From Epichloe hybrida (Eukaryota; Ascomycota; Sordariomycetes; Hypocreales; Clavicipitaceae): a DNA stretch of 64,000 bases. Within the stretch, counting starts at the first letter, position 1, and the number at the start of each line of letters is the position of its first letter. Both the position numbers and the translations under genes were made by a program. The stretch covers positions 979,052 to 1,043,051 of the forward strand of contig JAFEKR010000020.1 in NCBI GenBank assembly GCA_019022495.1, written 5' to 3'. The notes under the pieces were generated by a model. That model searched no databases. It was not told where the DNA came from and saw nothing but the letters and a program-made list of their open reading frames with translations. This document shows positions 45,402-57,006 of the stretch, one piece after another.

Positions 45402-46956
45402 CGACTTTCAGCTATTAGTCAAGGTCAAGAGCATGAAGCCTTCACATGCACATCGTGCGTGTACAATAAATCATTGGCTGGTGGATTGGCGCACCAGGCT
45501 TACGTACGTCAATGAGGGTGGTTGTTTCGATTTTGTTTTGTGTTTCTGACCTCCCTGGGTCGGAGCGTCTGCCTAATAACTTATCAATTGTAAAAATATC
45601 ATTTCATTCTCGGGAGTTAGTCCAAGGACAGAGCAGTAAAATCTGCTCCTTAACGCGGAGCGCAATCTCACTCTGTTCTCTCCATGCAACCAAGACAATT
45701 TGTCACTCAAGTTCGTGACCAAGAAGCCGTCCATCCACATCTTCCACTTTGCCACTCCGTTTTTGCCTACAGAAAAAAAAGAAAAAACCCCCGCCCCGTC
45801 GGTAATACATCAAGGACGTGGTCATGCGCGCCAAGCCGAACTGGACCGTCCCACCCAGCTCCTCCAGCAAGGCTGAGTTTAGTGAAAACTCCAGGCTTTC
45901 TTGTGAGGGGGGGGGGCCATGCCGTGGCTGAATTTGTCTTGGCGTCAACCTCGGCATCAGCAATCAAACCCGAATGCACGCTGCGGCTGGCTGCCAAGTT
46001 ATCCCGGATGAAAAAAACGAAAAAAATTAGATTTACTGACCGATGCTCGCCTTGTCGCTTCCTCGCGCTGCAGCGTCACCTCACTTCGGTCCTGCTGTGA
46101 TGCGGCCGTGATAATGGCCTGGGCGGAGCAAGGGAGTGCGCGCGGCTTGTCGTCGCGCAATCAGGCTGGCCTTCACCCAAACGACAACACCTTGCAAGGG
46201 CTTTGTGCCGTGGGAAACAGGCAGCCCGCACACTTCATCTGTTAAGCAAGCCACGAGACATGTCACGAGAAAAAGGAGCTTCGAGGTGAGGTGAGGGTAT
46301 AAAATTGCATTCACTTGTCTTGGACAAGATATTCTAAGCCATCCGATACCATCCACATGCATAATCAATCAAAAAAAATGAAACCAAAAACACCTAATGA
46401 TATTCCCAGGCCAAAGGCGTGGCAGTCCCAGACTAGCCCAAGTTCCTCCTATACCTGGTGGAGCCACCGCAACTCCTTGAGATTCCCACCTATGCCATCG
46501 AGTGGCCAGGAAATCGACAAAAAAAAAAAGGCAACTGAAGGTTGAAACCGACAGTCCGTGTGAATTGTAAAACTAGAAAATCATATCCATCCAACTCCGA
46601 TAACTTTCATGATACACAAGGGAATATGGACCGTGGTGCACATAATAACGCTGCAGCGTCTGTGTCGGGACGCATTAAGAGGCATCTTGGGCCAGACTCA
46701 AGGGAACAAAGCGCGTAGTTGAAAAGTTCATAACAAATGCTGTATGCGTCGATTGTTTCCCCGAAAAAAAAAAAAGGGGAAGCAATGATGCCAAGAAGAA
46801 GAAAAAACCGAGGCCCCACGCAACGCCATGCTTTTAAAAAGTCAAAATGCAAGTGTTCGTAACTTGAAGAAATATGTCGACAAGGTCGGGTTAAAGCGCC
46901 GCTAATGACGAAACATTAGGTAGGTTTGGTGATGGAACACGATTGGCCTCGACAGC
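45402..46956. other. Intergenic between convergent CCC2 and PCL-type cyclin
   Basis: 1.55 kb with 3' regions of both genes, a poly-G run near 45907-45915, and A-rich runs at 46510 and 46770. No supportable gene. Confidence 0.55.
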
Positions 46957-48096
46957 CTAACGAACGGTGACGGCACCACTGAGGAGACGTCCCCACATGC
47001 CTCGCTTTTGTCGCTTCTTAGCAGTTTCTTCTTGGAGGTCGTGGTACTGGTCGGCAGATATTTCGTATGGAAGCATGCCATCTCCAGATACAGATTGTCC
47101 CGGGGCCGACTTGGCAATGTCTGCGTCCAAGACGATCTCGATGGGGGAGTCGTGCAAGCTGCCTTGAGGCTGCGAGGTTCCGTACATACAAGGCGAAGGG
47201 TCAGACTCCAGGGGGGTGGCAGAGCGAGATTGCTGTCGGCTCGAGGCAATCGACGAGGCGTACGAGCTGCCAGAGCTGCTGTATGTAAGACCAGGAGGAG
47301 TGACAGCGCCACCGCCTTGGCGGAGCGGAACGGTCTCGGGGCTGGCGTGTCGAGAGCGTGATGGACCTCGAGATGCGGGAGGGCTGTGGTGGCGGGCAGC
47401 CATTTCCTGTTGGCGTCTCTTCTCCTCATGGTGACGCATTTTGCGAGCATGTCTCTCGGCAACGCGGCTGCGAAGAGGGACCAGGAACGAATCAAGCTCC
47501 CGGTACAAATCCTGCTCATGAATTCTCAAGTCCCATTCGAGAAGAAAGAGGAGCTGCTTCTCCATCAAGTTGACCTCGGTGCGATTGAATCCAAAGCTGT
47601 AGAGGTCGGTGTTGATGTGGGTGTAGTTGGCCCAGTGCTTGTTCTTGGGTGAACTGTCGTTGAGATACTTGGCAGAGAGAATGAGCGAGGCAAGAAAGAT
47701 GCGGTGGGTTGTGCATCGCAGGCCACGAGCCATGGGTTGGAGCTTCGACTTTAGACGAGTCAAATAGACCAGAGTTGACATGAGTGTCGGGACCTGGACA
47801 TTGGAGGATACAACGAGCTGCGTGATGAATTCCTCGAGAGAGGGCAGCGTATTGTCCGCGGTTTCAACGACTTCAGATTCGGGGCTTGGAGGGGGCGAGG
47901 GAGGAAGATCTGACTGCTGTTGTTGTTGAGGCTGGTGTTTTGTCGTGCTTGGCGGCATGGTGGTCGAGTCGCAGGTAATGACATTGTGAGCGGCCTCTGC
48001 GAGGAATGAGATCATCTCTCGGCTCACTGGTTGATATACAAATATGTCAAGGGCGGCCTTGTTCAGCTCGTCCATGGTCAGTTGTCGTGTCGCCAT
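46957..48096 (-). CDS. PCL1/PCL2-type cyclin (Pho85-cyclin family)
   Basis: 379-residue cyclin. The cyclin box covers roughly residues 90-210: VQVPTLMSTLVYLTRLKSKL, RCTTHRIFLASLILSAKYLN, then KHWANYTHI and VNLMEKQLLFLLEWDLRI. That arrangement is typical of Pcl1/Pcl2/Clg1-like cyclins, which activate the Pho85 kinase in G1 and morphogenesis in yeast. A poly-Gln and Pro/Ser-rich linker precedes the box, and the C-terminal 160 residues are Ser-rich and low complexity with a basic KKRQKRG patch near the end. The start was set at the ATG giving MATRQLTMDEL; the open frame continues upstream for 92 codons, but that part is Cys/Phe-rich and unlike a cyclin N-terminus. Single exon. Confidence 0.85.
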   Translation of the reverse strand: MATRQLTMDELNKAALDIFVYQPVSREMISFLAEAAHNVITCDSTTMPPSTTKHQPQQQQQSDLPPSPPPSPESEVVETADNTLPSLEEFITQLVVSSNVQVPTLMSTLVYLTRLKSKLQPMARGLRCTTHRIFLASLILSAKYLNDSSPKNKHWANYTHINTDLYSFGFNRTEVNLMEKQLLFLLEWDLRIHEQDLYRELDSFLVPLRSRVAERHARKMRHHEEKRRQQEMAARHHSPPASRGPSRSRHASPETVPLRQGGGAVTPPGLTYSSSGSSYASSIASSRQQSRSATPLESDPSPCMYGTSQPQGSLHDSPIEIVLDADIAKSAPGQSVSGDGMLPYEISADQYHDLQEETAKKRQKRGMWGRLLSGAVTVR

Positions 48097-48499
48097 GATG
48101 AAAGAGGGGATGTATGGTGATGTGTCGAGAGTGGTGGCGATGCGGCAATGTCGACAGCAAAGGAAACCACGGCCGATGCAAGTGGAGTTATGATGGAGGG
48201 ACAAGAGGTTGAAGATCCGATGAACGCACGCTCCAAAAAAGTAGGAGAAGCGTGGACGGTATATTATATCGGGAAAAATGTGGCCGCAGTTCCAATGATA
48301 TAAATTGAGGAATGGGCAAATGAATAAAAAGGAAGCAAGGGAGACCAAAGATTGGTTCTCGATGTCAGACAACGGAGGGCGAGAAGCTCATGCGCATGTG
48401 GCCTTCTAGTTCAGACAAGTGACCACCCAAGGGCCCGTGGACGTTCGTCAGTTGGTGACGTTGAGAACACGGGGCTGAGCGGTACAGGGGGGGGGGGAG

Positions 48500-48560
48500 G
48501 TCTTGCAGGGGTGCCACAGAAGGGGTGCCAGAGGGGTGCCACAGAGGGGGGGCAGAAGAG
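48500..48560 (+). repeat. GGGGTGCCACAG-type tandem, about 4 copies
   Basis: Imperfect copies of AGGGGTGCCACAG separated by small differences, in G-rich DNA 400 nt upstream of the cyclin start. Confidence 0.75.
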
Positions 48561-51500
48561 GGATGTGGGGTGGGGCGTGTGATCAGGGTCGACTCAGGTT
48601 GGTGTCAATTTGCGTGCCAGTTGCGTGTCAAGGCGACGGGTTGCAGGATGAATGCCCAGAGGTGATGACGGCAGGGTTTTCTGGGTTTTCGAACCGCAGT
48701 ATTGCTGGGAGCTGCGCGGCGCAAATTCTTCGATCAGGGAGAGCCGAAAACGAGATCCTACAACGCCAAGAAGAGAGAGTCAGTCAAGCGTTCCGTCAGA
48801 ATTGCAACCAGCAGGGCAAATGCTCTTGCTCAGCCAAGGGCTGCGGAATCGGCGGCAGCGCTCGGCGGAAGCGCTGGGCGATGCGGGCAGTAACGGCGGG
48901 ATCGGGGGGGGGCGCAGGTACCAACCTTGCCGGAGATGGTGCGCCTCAGATCGCTAGCGGCCAGGTCGACAAGGGGAATGTGATCCCAGCAGGCGCGAGG
49001 GGCAGAATCCTCCGAGTCAGGATTACTCTGCAAAGTCGAAACGGACGACGCGTCTTCCTCTTTCCTGCTTGTTCGTGATTGCGGAAGCGGCGGGCTGGAT
49101 GTGAATGACGAGTGCGTTCAGTGATGTGCCAAATACGAGTGGCCGGGAATGCCGTATGCTCCGTAGTCCGTAAATCCGTGCAACCTGACACCAATCTTTC
49201 TATTGTGTTTGCGGGTGAAGCGGGTCGGGGTTTCGGCGGTGTGGCTGGAGCGTGCCAAAGGTCAAGATCCACACGTGGCTCTGCCGTCGTCTTCGAGGGA
49301 GGTAACTGAATCAGTCGTGTGCGTTGTGATGCGGGTGTCAAGCGTCAAATGTACGTCGGACGCTCGAGGAAACGAAGTGACTGACACGACACTTTGTGTC
49401 AAAAAAATTTGTCGTAGTGAATGTGCGGAGTGTTGCGTTGCAAGATTAGGTAATAGCTCGAGGATGATGCCCGATACGGGAGTTGTTTGCTGCAACGGTG
49501 AAGACGAAGACGCCAAAATCCCGTGGACTAGGTTGCAACGAACGGGATGACGAGATGTAAACTTCCGACCAGCAGAAGAACGTTTTCGGAAGGTTTTTCC
49601 GGTAAAGTAATGGGAACCTCCCCTTTGTCGCTGGCGGCTCGCTCCTTTGTTCAATGCTGACGAACCGGTCAACTCAAGGTCAGTGCTTTCCTATCGGTGA
49701 AAGCTATCTTTGCTATTGTTCCGATTGAACTGGCACTCGTGTATTCTGTTTCCGTTTGCAATGCACGATAGGTAGTGCAGAAAATCGAGTTGGTCAAGGG
49801 AAAGAAGTGTAGCCTGTGAGCGGTGATTTTGTTTTCCTTTCTAGGTGTGTGTATCCAGATTGAAAAGTTGGATGTCTGTCTTGTGCCGTGATGGCGTTGT
49901 GGTCGCAGCAGCCAGTGCTGGGCGAAGATGGCAATTACTTTGAAAGATAGGAGGGGGGAAGGGGGGGGGGGAGAGAGAAAGAAGAAAAGACTGTGTCGTC
50001 GATAAGGCAAACGACTTGGCTTTTCTAGAAAATTCAGGCCGTCACACACACAAAGCCGTGATGTTCAGTTGGTGAAAGAGCGGACTATTTTCCAAGTGCT
50101 GTTCTTGTAGCACGAGAGGCGAAACAGATGTGCTCGTGCAGTGTTTCGTCTGGAACGGTGATGATGAATCACACAAGTTTTATCCTGTCTGCGAAATTCA
50201 AAATGAACAGACGGTCGAACGGAACACCAAGTTTATATAGAGGCGTTGCAAAGGCTCGGGGTGAATCGATTTTCTGCACCGCGCTTCAATGGTTGAGTTA
50301 GACAAACGCAAGGGGGGTTGGTTCCTGGACCGGATGAGCCGTCGACTTGTCGAATTGCTGCTGCAGTCCGCAAGTCGTGGGCCGTGGGCCGTGGGCGGGC
50401 GGTTGGGGTGGGTGCGACACGAGTTGCGTTGACGTGCGTGACTGGGGTTGGGGCGAGGGCACTGGAGCCACCTTTGAAGCTTGTGGCTTGTTCACTTTTT
50501 TCTTCCGCCAACTGGAATGCCGCGGCAAAATTGATGATTCAGCGTATGATTATGATTCCGTGCGACGATCCGTTTCCTATGTATGCGGTCTTTCGTCGCC
50601 GGCGTTGTGATGAGCAAGACGATGGGAGTAAAAAGAAAGGTACCAAGCGATCCGTGTCGGTGTCTGTCGGGGTTCTGCGCCGGTATCAAACCAAAATGCA
50701 GCCACAAACTTGGGAAATGTCTTCTCGTTGGTCGTGTTCAACTGTGGTGCAATACCTCACAGAGGTATAGACTTTGATGACGATCCCTTCTTCCTGAGAA
50801 ACAAGAAAGAAAAAAAAATATGTGGATATACCCAAGCACGGCGAGGATTTGTTGACCACTCAGAATCGTCGGAAGGAGCCAGCCAGCCAAGGGGCGAACA
50901 CTAAGCCGGCAGGTGCGATGAGTCGAGCAAAAGGGAAATGGCTAACAATGGAACCGAGGGGGAAAAAAAAAGGTGGAAAAGGAATATGAGAACTGGGGAT
51001 CCTCCCTTCAATACTACCCCGCAAGAATTCCTCGGGATGAAAAGAAAAAGGAAAAAAGGGGATGGTTCTGAATGAACAAAATTGTCTACGTGTATACAAG
51101 GCCACAATGTTTCAACAAAGAGGGGAGGGGTAGCTAATAAGTAAAGGGCAATTCAGGAATTCTGGAGGTATGCAATGTTTCCCAACAAGAGCTGTTCAAG
51201 GATAGGCAAGGACCCTTGACGCCAACCAAAAAAATACGAATCTGAAGAGACGGTTGCGAATCATTTGCCGTTGGGTCGTAGGAGCGCGTACGTGCTGGCT
51301 GCTGGCGCAAAGTAAAGACCGTCTGTCAGCAGACAAGGCCCAATTTTGGAGACGGCTGGTCTGCATGTTGGAACCGACTGGCTGTGTGTGAATGTGTGAA
51401 TGGATGCTTCTCAGGCGAAACACGCCGCCTCGGGACTTGATTGGCTTGAACACCCCTAGAGCTTGAAACAAAAGCGGGCCATCGTCCTTGAAACCTCCGT

Positions 51501-52721
51501 ACAAGTTGCCGTGTATGAGATGCCAATGCGAGCTGGCCAATTGACTTGCTCCGTACAGCTCGTTTAAGTTATTACAGACCGTAATCCGTGGAAATGGCAG
51601 TGGTCGCATTTTAGGTGTGTATTTTTATTTTTATTTTTTGGGGGGTTTTAGGTAAAGCCGGGTTCTCCCACATTATCGGATGGACCAGTGCTCCCCCCCC
51701 CTCCCCCCAAGTCATTCGTAGCGGAGGCAATATTACTCGACCGTGAGTGAGACTTGAGCTCGCTCACTCGCCGAAAGATGCTGACTCGGCAAAGGGCCGC
51801 ATCTCGTCAGCAGAAGCCTAAGTAAGGCTTGACTCCTTAGGGGGGGCGTGCATCCGCAAGAACGAGTCGGACGGCACCTGGTTCACTGAAGAGCGCAACT
51901 AACAAGATTAATCTCAGGTAAGATGGAGAGGGGTCGTTTGAAATGCCATGATTTTTTTTCTTCTTCAGTTGCCAGCATCTATCTGGAATTCGCCTGCATC
52001 ACCACTTGCATGGTATCCTCACGGCATCGACGAATTACTTGAATGTCCATAAAGTGGTTTCACTTCATGTCCCCCCCCCTTCCCCCGCTCACTCATCTCC
52101 ATCTCCAATCATTCTGTGCCTGTCTCGTAATAATACACCACCAAACGAGAAAAGGGCCGGCCCATCTTGGCCTGACGGGCGCAACTTCTATTGCCCCTTG
52201 GCCCTTGGCTGGGCAGCGCTCGCCCCGCCCCGATTGCCCATCTGGGTGTTCATGTCCATCTGACTGATGTCTGGTATGCGGATGGGTGGCGGCATTTGGA
52301 CATGGACGGATCATGGGGTTGACGCGGGAAGAGGGGCGGCGCGGACGCACAGAGAGAGAGATTGACGTGACATTGACCGAGACCATCATGGCCGTTATCT
52401 CGCCACGGGGAATTCCCGCCCATCTGATTGCCGGGGGGCCGTGTCTAGATTTTCGTGCTGTACTACATGTACATTCAATAGTCAGAGATGGGTGGGTGAG
52501 ATGAAGAAATGCGATGCGGAACATTTGCAAAGTTCCAGAGCCATGCTTTCCGTGATCCATCCGTAGGTCAAACCCCCAGCGGGTCACACGCATGTTGACG
52601 TGACGGGATTGCTGATGAGGAAGGACAAAACAAGGGCGGGACAAGTTTTGTGGGCGAGGGGCACCGCACCGTCTCTGTTCCCGGCCTGCAACTGCCCTGC
52701 GACTTGCGCTGCGACTGCCCT

Positions 52722-52723
<2 letters not shown>

Positions 52724-52752
<29 letters not shown>
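52724..52752 (+). repeat. (GGCGAC)n microsatellite
   Basis: About five perfect hexamers, preceded by related TGCGACT units from about 52690. Confidence 0.85.
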
Positions 52753-54917
52753 GGTGTTCGAGAGACATCAATTTATTAGCAACAAGAGCGAAATGAAGCC
52801 AACGTCTTCGCCCTCGGTCCATCCCATCTCCCGCGCATCATGGGAACACAAACAAGAAATCTTCAAATGAAATGAATCCTTTCCCCATGCGCCACGCGGA
52901 TTACACGATCCGTAATACGTCCTTCGGCCGCAACAACTTCTGCTATTACGAGGCTCCACGTGCCCGCCGAGAAGTCGTAGTCGTGTGCAAGAAAGGCCGC
53001 CGCCCGGCGTCTTCCGTCATACCCTTCTGCGGCGGCGCCGATGGCCGGGACATGCTCAGCTTCACATTGGCTTGCAATTCTCTCACCTGAATATGTACAT
53101 GAAAAATTCGTCACTACTGAACAAGAGCACGAACCCGGCCCTGAGCAGGAGGAAAACCCCTCCCTTCCTTTTTTTTTTTTCCACGCCCCCCCTCCCCCCC
53201 ACTGTAGATCAATCGCCTTTTACCCATTCGCCCCGGATTCTGGCAGATTCAAGTCCACCTCGCTGCAAGCTCTGATTGGGCCCCTGTCGATGTGTCGCAA
53301 GGCTAGCATCGCGCACGCCCTTCCTCTTCTCCCTCGACCCCCGGACGCGGAGCCACGCTTTCGGAGTGTGGCTGATGCGGTCTGGTTGCTACTTGAATCT
53401 TGACACAACACATCGCCGCCGCAAGTCAACGCCGAGTCATGGAAAAGCAGGTGATGCATGTTTTCCCCATTGTCCTGACACAGCACGCGCCCCTGACGCC
53501 AGGCCCGTTCCGTCGCGTTGCAACCTCCCAAGATGAGCGGATGGGAAAGTCAAGCCTGGTGCAATTTTTTTTTTTTTTTTTTTTTGATTTCATCGAACAG
53601 GTGCATGCGGTGCGGGGAGGAGGTGAAGTCGGCAAAGTCAAGTCCTGGTCCATTCTGCGGGCGCCCATGTATATGTATATGTACGTACGTACGGCTGCGC
53701 ACAAGCGCCGGTTTCATCAGGCGCCTTCTTGCCTTGCCGTGCTTGCATCGACCCGCCGTCCTATCAAGATGCCTGTCCTGGGCCCCGACGGCCGGGGGTT
53801 TGGTCATCATCACAGACATGAAAGACATGCAGATCCATTGCGGCTAACGTAACGTATGAATCGAATCGATGCTAGACCGAGGAGCGTGACATGGAGCACG
53901 GAATGTAAAATAGAAGACGGAAAACGGAAAACGGAAAGGAGACGGTAGGCGCCTCGCCAGCCCGACAGTGAAGCAAGCCTTAGAAGCAGCCTGCTGGCCT
54001 CTACTGAAATATCACGGCTCAGACAGCCTTGCCGCGAGAGACGATGGCGCATTTGAAGCAACATCGTAGAGGCGGTGGTGTGCGAGCAAGTGTTCTTCTT
54101 TGATGTTGTTTTGAACGTCCAAATCTATTTATTAGCCCCTCTTCTGCCCGTCATCTCCAGAACCAAAAAAAAAAAAAAAAAACCAAGCGTAGACCTCGCG
54201 TTGTCTACCCCGTGCATGCATTTAGAACAGCGACAACAAGAAGAAGAACAAGACGAAAAAAGCATCACTAAGCAAGTCAGTTCGTGCAGCCTCGCGAGGA
54301 AAGCCTGCCTCATTTCGGTGAAACGTGCTCGTCTTGTGAACTTGACATGCTGAGAATCCGGCACCAACACGGTGATACATCTTGTCATTGAAGGTTTGGG
54401 CGTGACTTCCACCGTTGCGTCGTCATTGTTGATTGTTGTTTTTGTATCCTTTGCTGTGTGGTTGGTGTGGTTTTTAGTTCAAGTTGGCTGACAAGAAGAG
54501 TTGATGACCCGGGCAAATATCATGGTACAAAGCCTTCCAGTCGTGCGTTGGACTTTGTGGTGCTTTTCGCCATGTCAGGCAGACTGACCCAGTCTCGAAA
54601 TTCATACAATAGCAACACGACTGGTTGAGGCGGGAGTGCCTTGCCGTTATGTGGTCCACATTCTCTTGAGATCTTCTGCCCCCTTCACTCGTATCCTGAA
54701 AGCCTCGTTCGTAGCAATGCGGTTAGCATCGCCTCTCTCCCGTCCACCCTTTACTTCCACAGATACCAGACAGCAATCACTTCCCTGGATACCGGATGAC
54801 CATGTGGTTCAGTCAGTCGTCTGCTCCACCTATCGTGACAAAAAACCACCCCCCCAAAACAAACAAACAAACAAACAAACATCAATCGCTAGTGGCACAT
54901 AGGTCTACTACCCGTCT

Positions 54918-56136
54918 CTAATTGTAGTAGCCATTCATGCGGCCAACCTCTTCTTGTTGATCGGCGAGGTAATCCTCAAAGTAAGGGTGATTGCAGGATT
55001 GCTTGGCAGAAATGCGGCCAGCAGGATCGTACACCAACATCATCTCGAGAAGCTCTAGACCCTTGCTATCAAGATTCTGACAGAGTGATAATCTGTAGTC
55101 GCGCTTCCACTTGGGAAATGATGACTTGAAATCTGGGTATGAGGTGACGCCTGGCCAGACTTCCTCATCTGGAGTACCGAGCGCCCTATTCAAAAGAAAA
55201 GAGAGAACAAGAAGATCAGTCATGATATCCCTTCTCACATTTCGCACTAATACGTACCGGAAGATCTTGAAGATCTCATCAATCTCCGAATCACCGGGGA
55301 AAAGAGGTTTCCGCGTGCACATCTCGGCAAAGATGCATCCGACCGACCACATATCAACACCCGTCGAGTATTGTCTGCCGCCCAGAAGAATTTCGGGAGC
55401 ACGATACCACAGCGTGACAACCTCGTGCGTATACGTCCTCAGAGGAACACCAAACGCGCGGGCGAGACCAAAGTCGGCCAATTTCAGATTACCCTCCTTG
55501 TCGATGAGCAAGTTCTGTGGCTTCAAATCACGATGCAACACCCTCCGCGAGTGGCAGTACTTGATTCCATCACACAGCTGCATCATGAACTTGCGGATGA
55601 CAACATCACTGAGGCCGAGTGTCATGACAGTCGACGAGGCCCCTTCAGGAAGCGCCTTTCCTCGTCCACCGTCGCTGATGGGCAGCGCCTCCATGTATTT
55701 CTTCAGATCTAGGTCGAGGAATTCAAAGACAAGATAGAGCTTGTGGCCGTCGGAGTGAACAATGTTGAGTAACCGGACAATGTTGTCGTCCTTCATCTCC
55801 TTGAGGAGGGAGATCTCGCGGATGGCGGTGCTGGGGACGCCTTCGTCTTCGGCTTCGAGGCGAATCTTCTTCAGGGCGACGATGCGGCCGCCATTGGCGA
55901 GGTCACGGGCCTTGTAGACGACACCGTACGTACCTGTTCTGATGTTAGATGGGCGTATTGCAAGCACGGCTTTCCTGGAAGACAGTTCTCCTGGAATGGA
56001 GGCGTCCAGCATAAAGCTTGCGTTGCATTGCAGGCGCGACGAAGTTGACGAAGTTGAGAACAACTTTGTCGCCAAGGCCAAGGAAGGATGACCACTCACC
56101 CTCGCCAACCTTTTCCAGCTTCTGATAGTTCTCCAT
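54918..56136 (-). CDS. cdk1: Cyclin-dependent kinase 1 (Cdc2/Cdc28)
   Basis: Master cell-cycle Ser/Thr kinase. Exons 56136-56100, 55933-55258 and 55185-54918, 981 nt, 326 residues. Intron one (166 nt, donor GTGAGT) splits the Gly loop [11 protein letters not shown], leaving Thr14 and Tyr15 equivalents for inhibitory phosphorylation. The PSTAIRE helix is exact ([15 protein letters not shown]), the catalytic loop is [10 protein letters not shown], the metal motif is DFGLARAFG, and the activation loop is [18 protein letters not shown] Gly/Ser-rich insert after [10 protein letters not shown] is present. Intron two (72 nt, donor GTACGT) is a multiple of three without stops, so retention would add 24 residues. 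CDK1 partners with B-type and G1 cyclins; the nearby PCL-type cyclin is not an expected partner. Confidence 0.96.
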
Positions 56137-57006
56137 GGCCAAGAGGTCTTTTTTTTGCGAATGCCTTCTCTGGCAACCAATTGCTAGACCAGGGCTCAGG
56201 TTCCCACCGGTCTGTTCTGTCCGCCGCAAAAGGGACAAAGGGGAGGTAGGCACAAAAAAACACCGTCAGACGGGTGCGACCTGTCGGAAAACCAAAAGTC
56301 GGCTTGAACGAAGCTAGACAGGACAAAGAAGTGGGAGTTTGTCCTCCCTTGACCTGTAGCAGCGAGCGGGGTGGTGAGCAGAGGGAAATGACAAAGATTC
56401 GCCTGGTTCGTTCCGTCACCGTAGTAGCGAGCAAGCGAGGGGTCAACAGAGGTCAACAGAGGTCAACAGACACAGACACAGACGCACACGGCACGCTGCA
56501 CGCTGCACGCTGCACACACTGTTCGCGATGGGGCGGCGCCGGCGCGGGGCGGGAGACGCGCCTGACGTGGTGGGACCAGCAGGTCAACCAACGGGTCAAG
56601 CAATACAGAGTTAAAGAAAAAAAAAAAGAAAAAAAAAAAGAAAAAAAAAAAGGCGAGAGGCGAGCGAGGCAAGGCAATTCGCCGCAAAGAATTGCACAAC
56701 GAAAACCAGATTCCCAAAAGGGAGTGTCAGAGTCTCCCGGCAGTTCGGGTAAGAGGGCAGGGCTTGCATATGTTGTGTACAGCCTGGTACAGCCTGGTAC
56801 ATCAACAATAAGTCAACATTGTTGTGTTTTCATGGACAAGGCGAGCTGTCGGAGTCGCGCGTTTATTAGCGGGGCATATCGACAAAGCCACCACAATACA
56901 ACGTTACCGCCTGCCTGCCTGCACGGCATTTAAAAACCCGTCCCTGCATACCGCGTCTCCACCAGCCAGCCAGCCAGCCCATCATCATCATCATCATCAC
57001 CCATCA
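56137..57006. other. Intergenic, CDK1 upstream region / IMPACT gene 3' side
   Basis: 870 nt containing a threefold GAGGTCAACA repeat at 56440-56470, GCACGCT repeats at 56491-56515, and a poly-A tract with isolated G at 56617-56652. The CDK1 promoter should be here. Confidence 0.5.
56440..56515 (+). repeat. AGGTCAACAG x3 and GCACGCT x3 repeats
   Basis: Two adjacent short tandem arrays joined by a CA-rich spacer, about 300-380 nt upstream of the CDK1 start. Confidence 0.8.

Larger units (their letters stand above)
48097..54917. other. 6.8 kb gene-poor region upstream of the cyclin
   Basis: The longest gene-free stretch apart from the retroelement block. Many short open frames on both strands, none with recognisable domains. 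Contents: GGGGTGCCACAG repeats at 48500-48560, homopolymer G/C runs, AGAG-rich stretches near 49960, a (GGCGAC)n array at 52724-52752, long T runs at 53564-53585, and a poly-A run at 54165-54182. It probably includes the cyclin promoter and a long leader. Small or multi-exon genes with unfamiliar products cannot be excluded. Confidence 0.45.

Noticed and set aside
46957..56136. Functional cyclin-CDK pair of the PCL-type cyclin with CDK1
   Set aside because: PCL1/2-type cyclins partner with Pho85-like kinases. The kinase here has an exact PSTAIRE and CDK1 hallmarks, so the proximity is probably coincidental.
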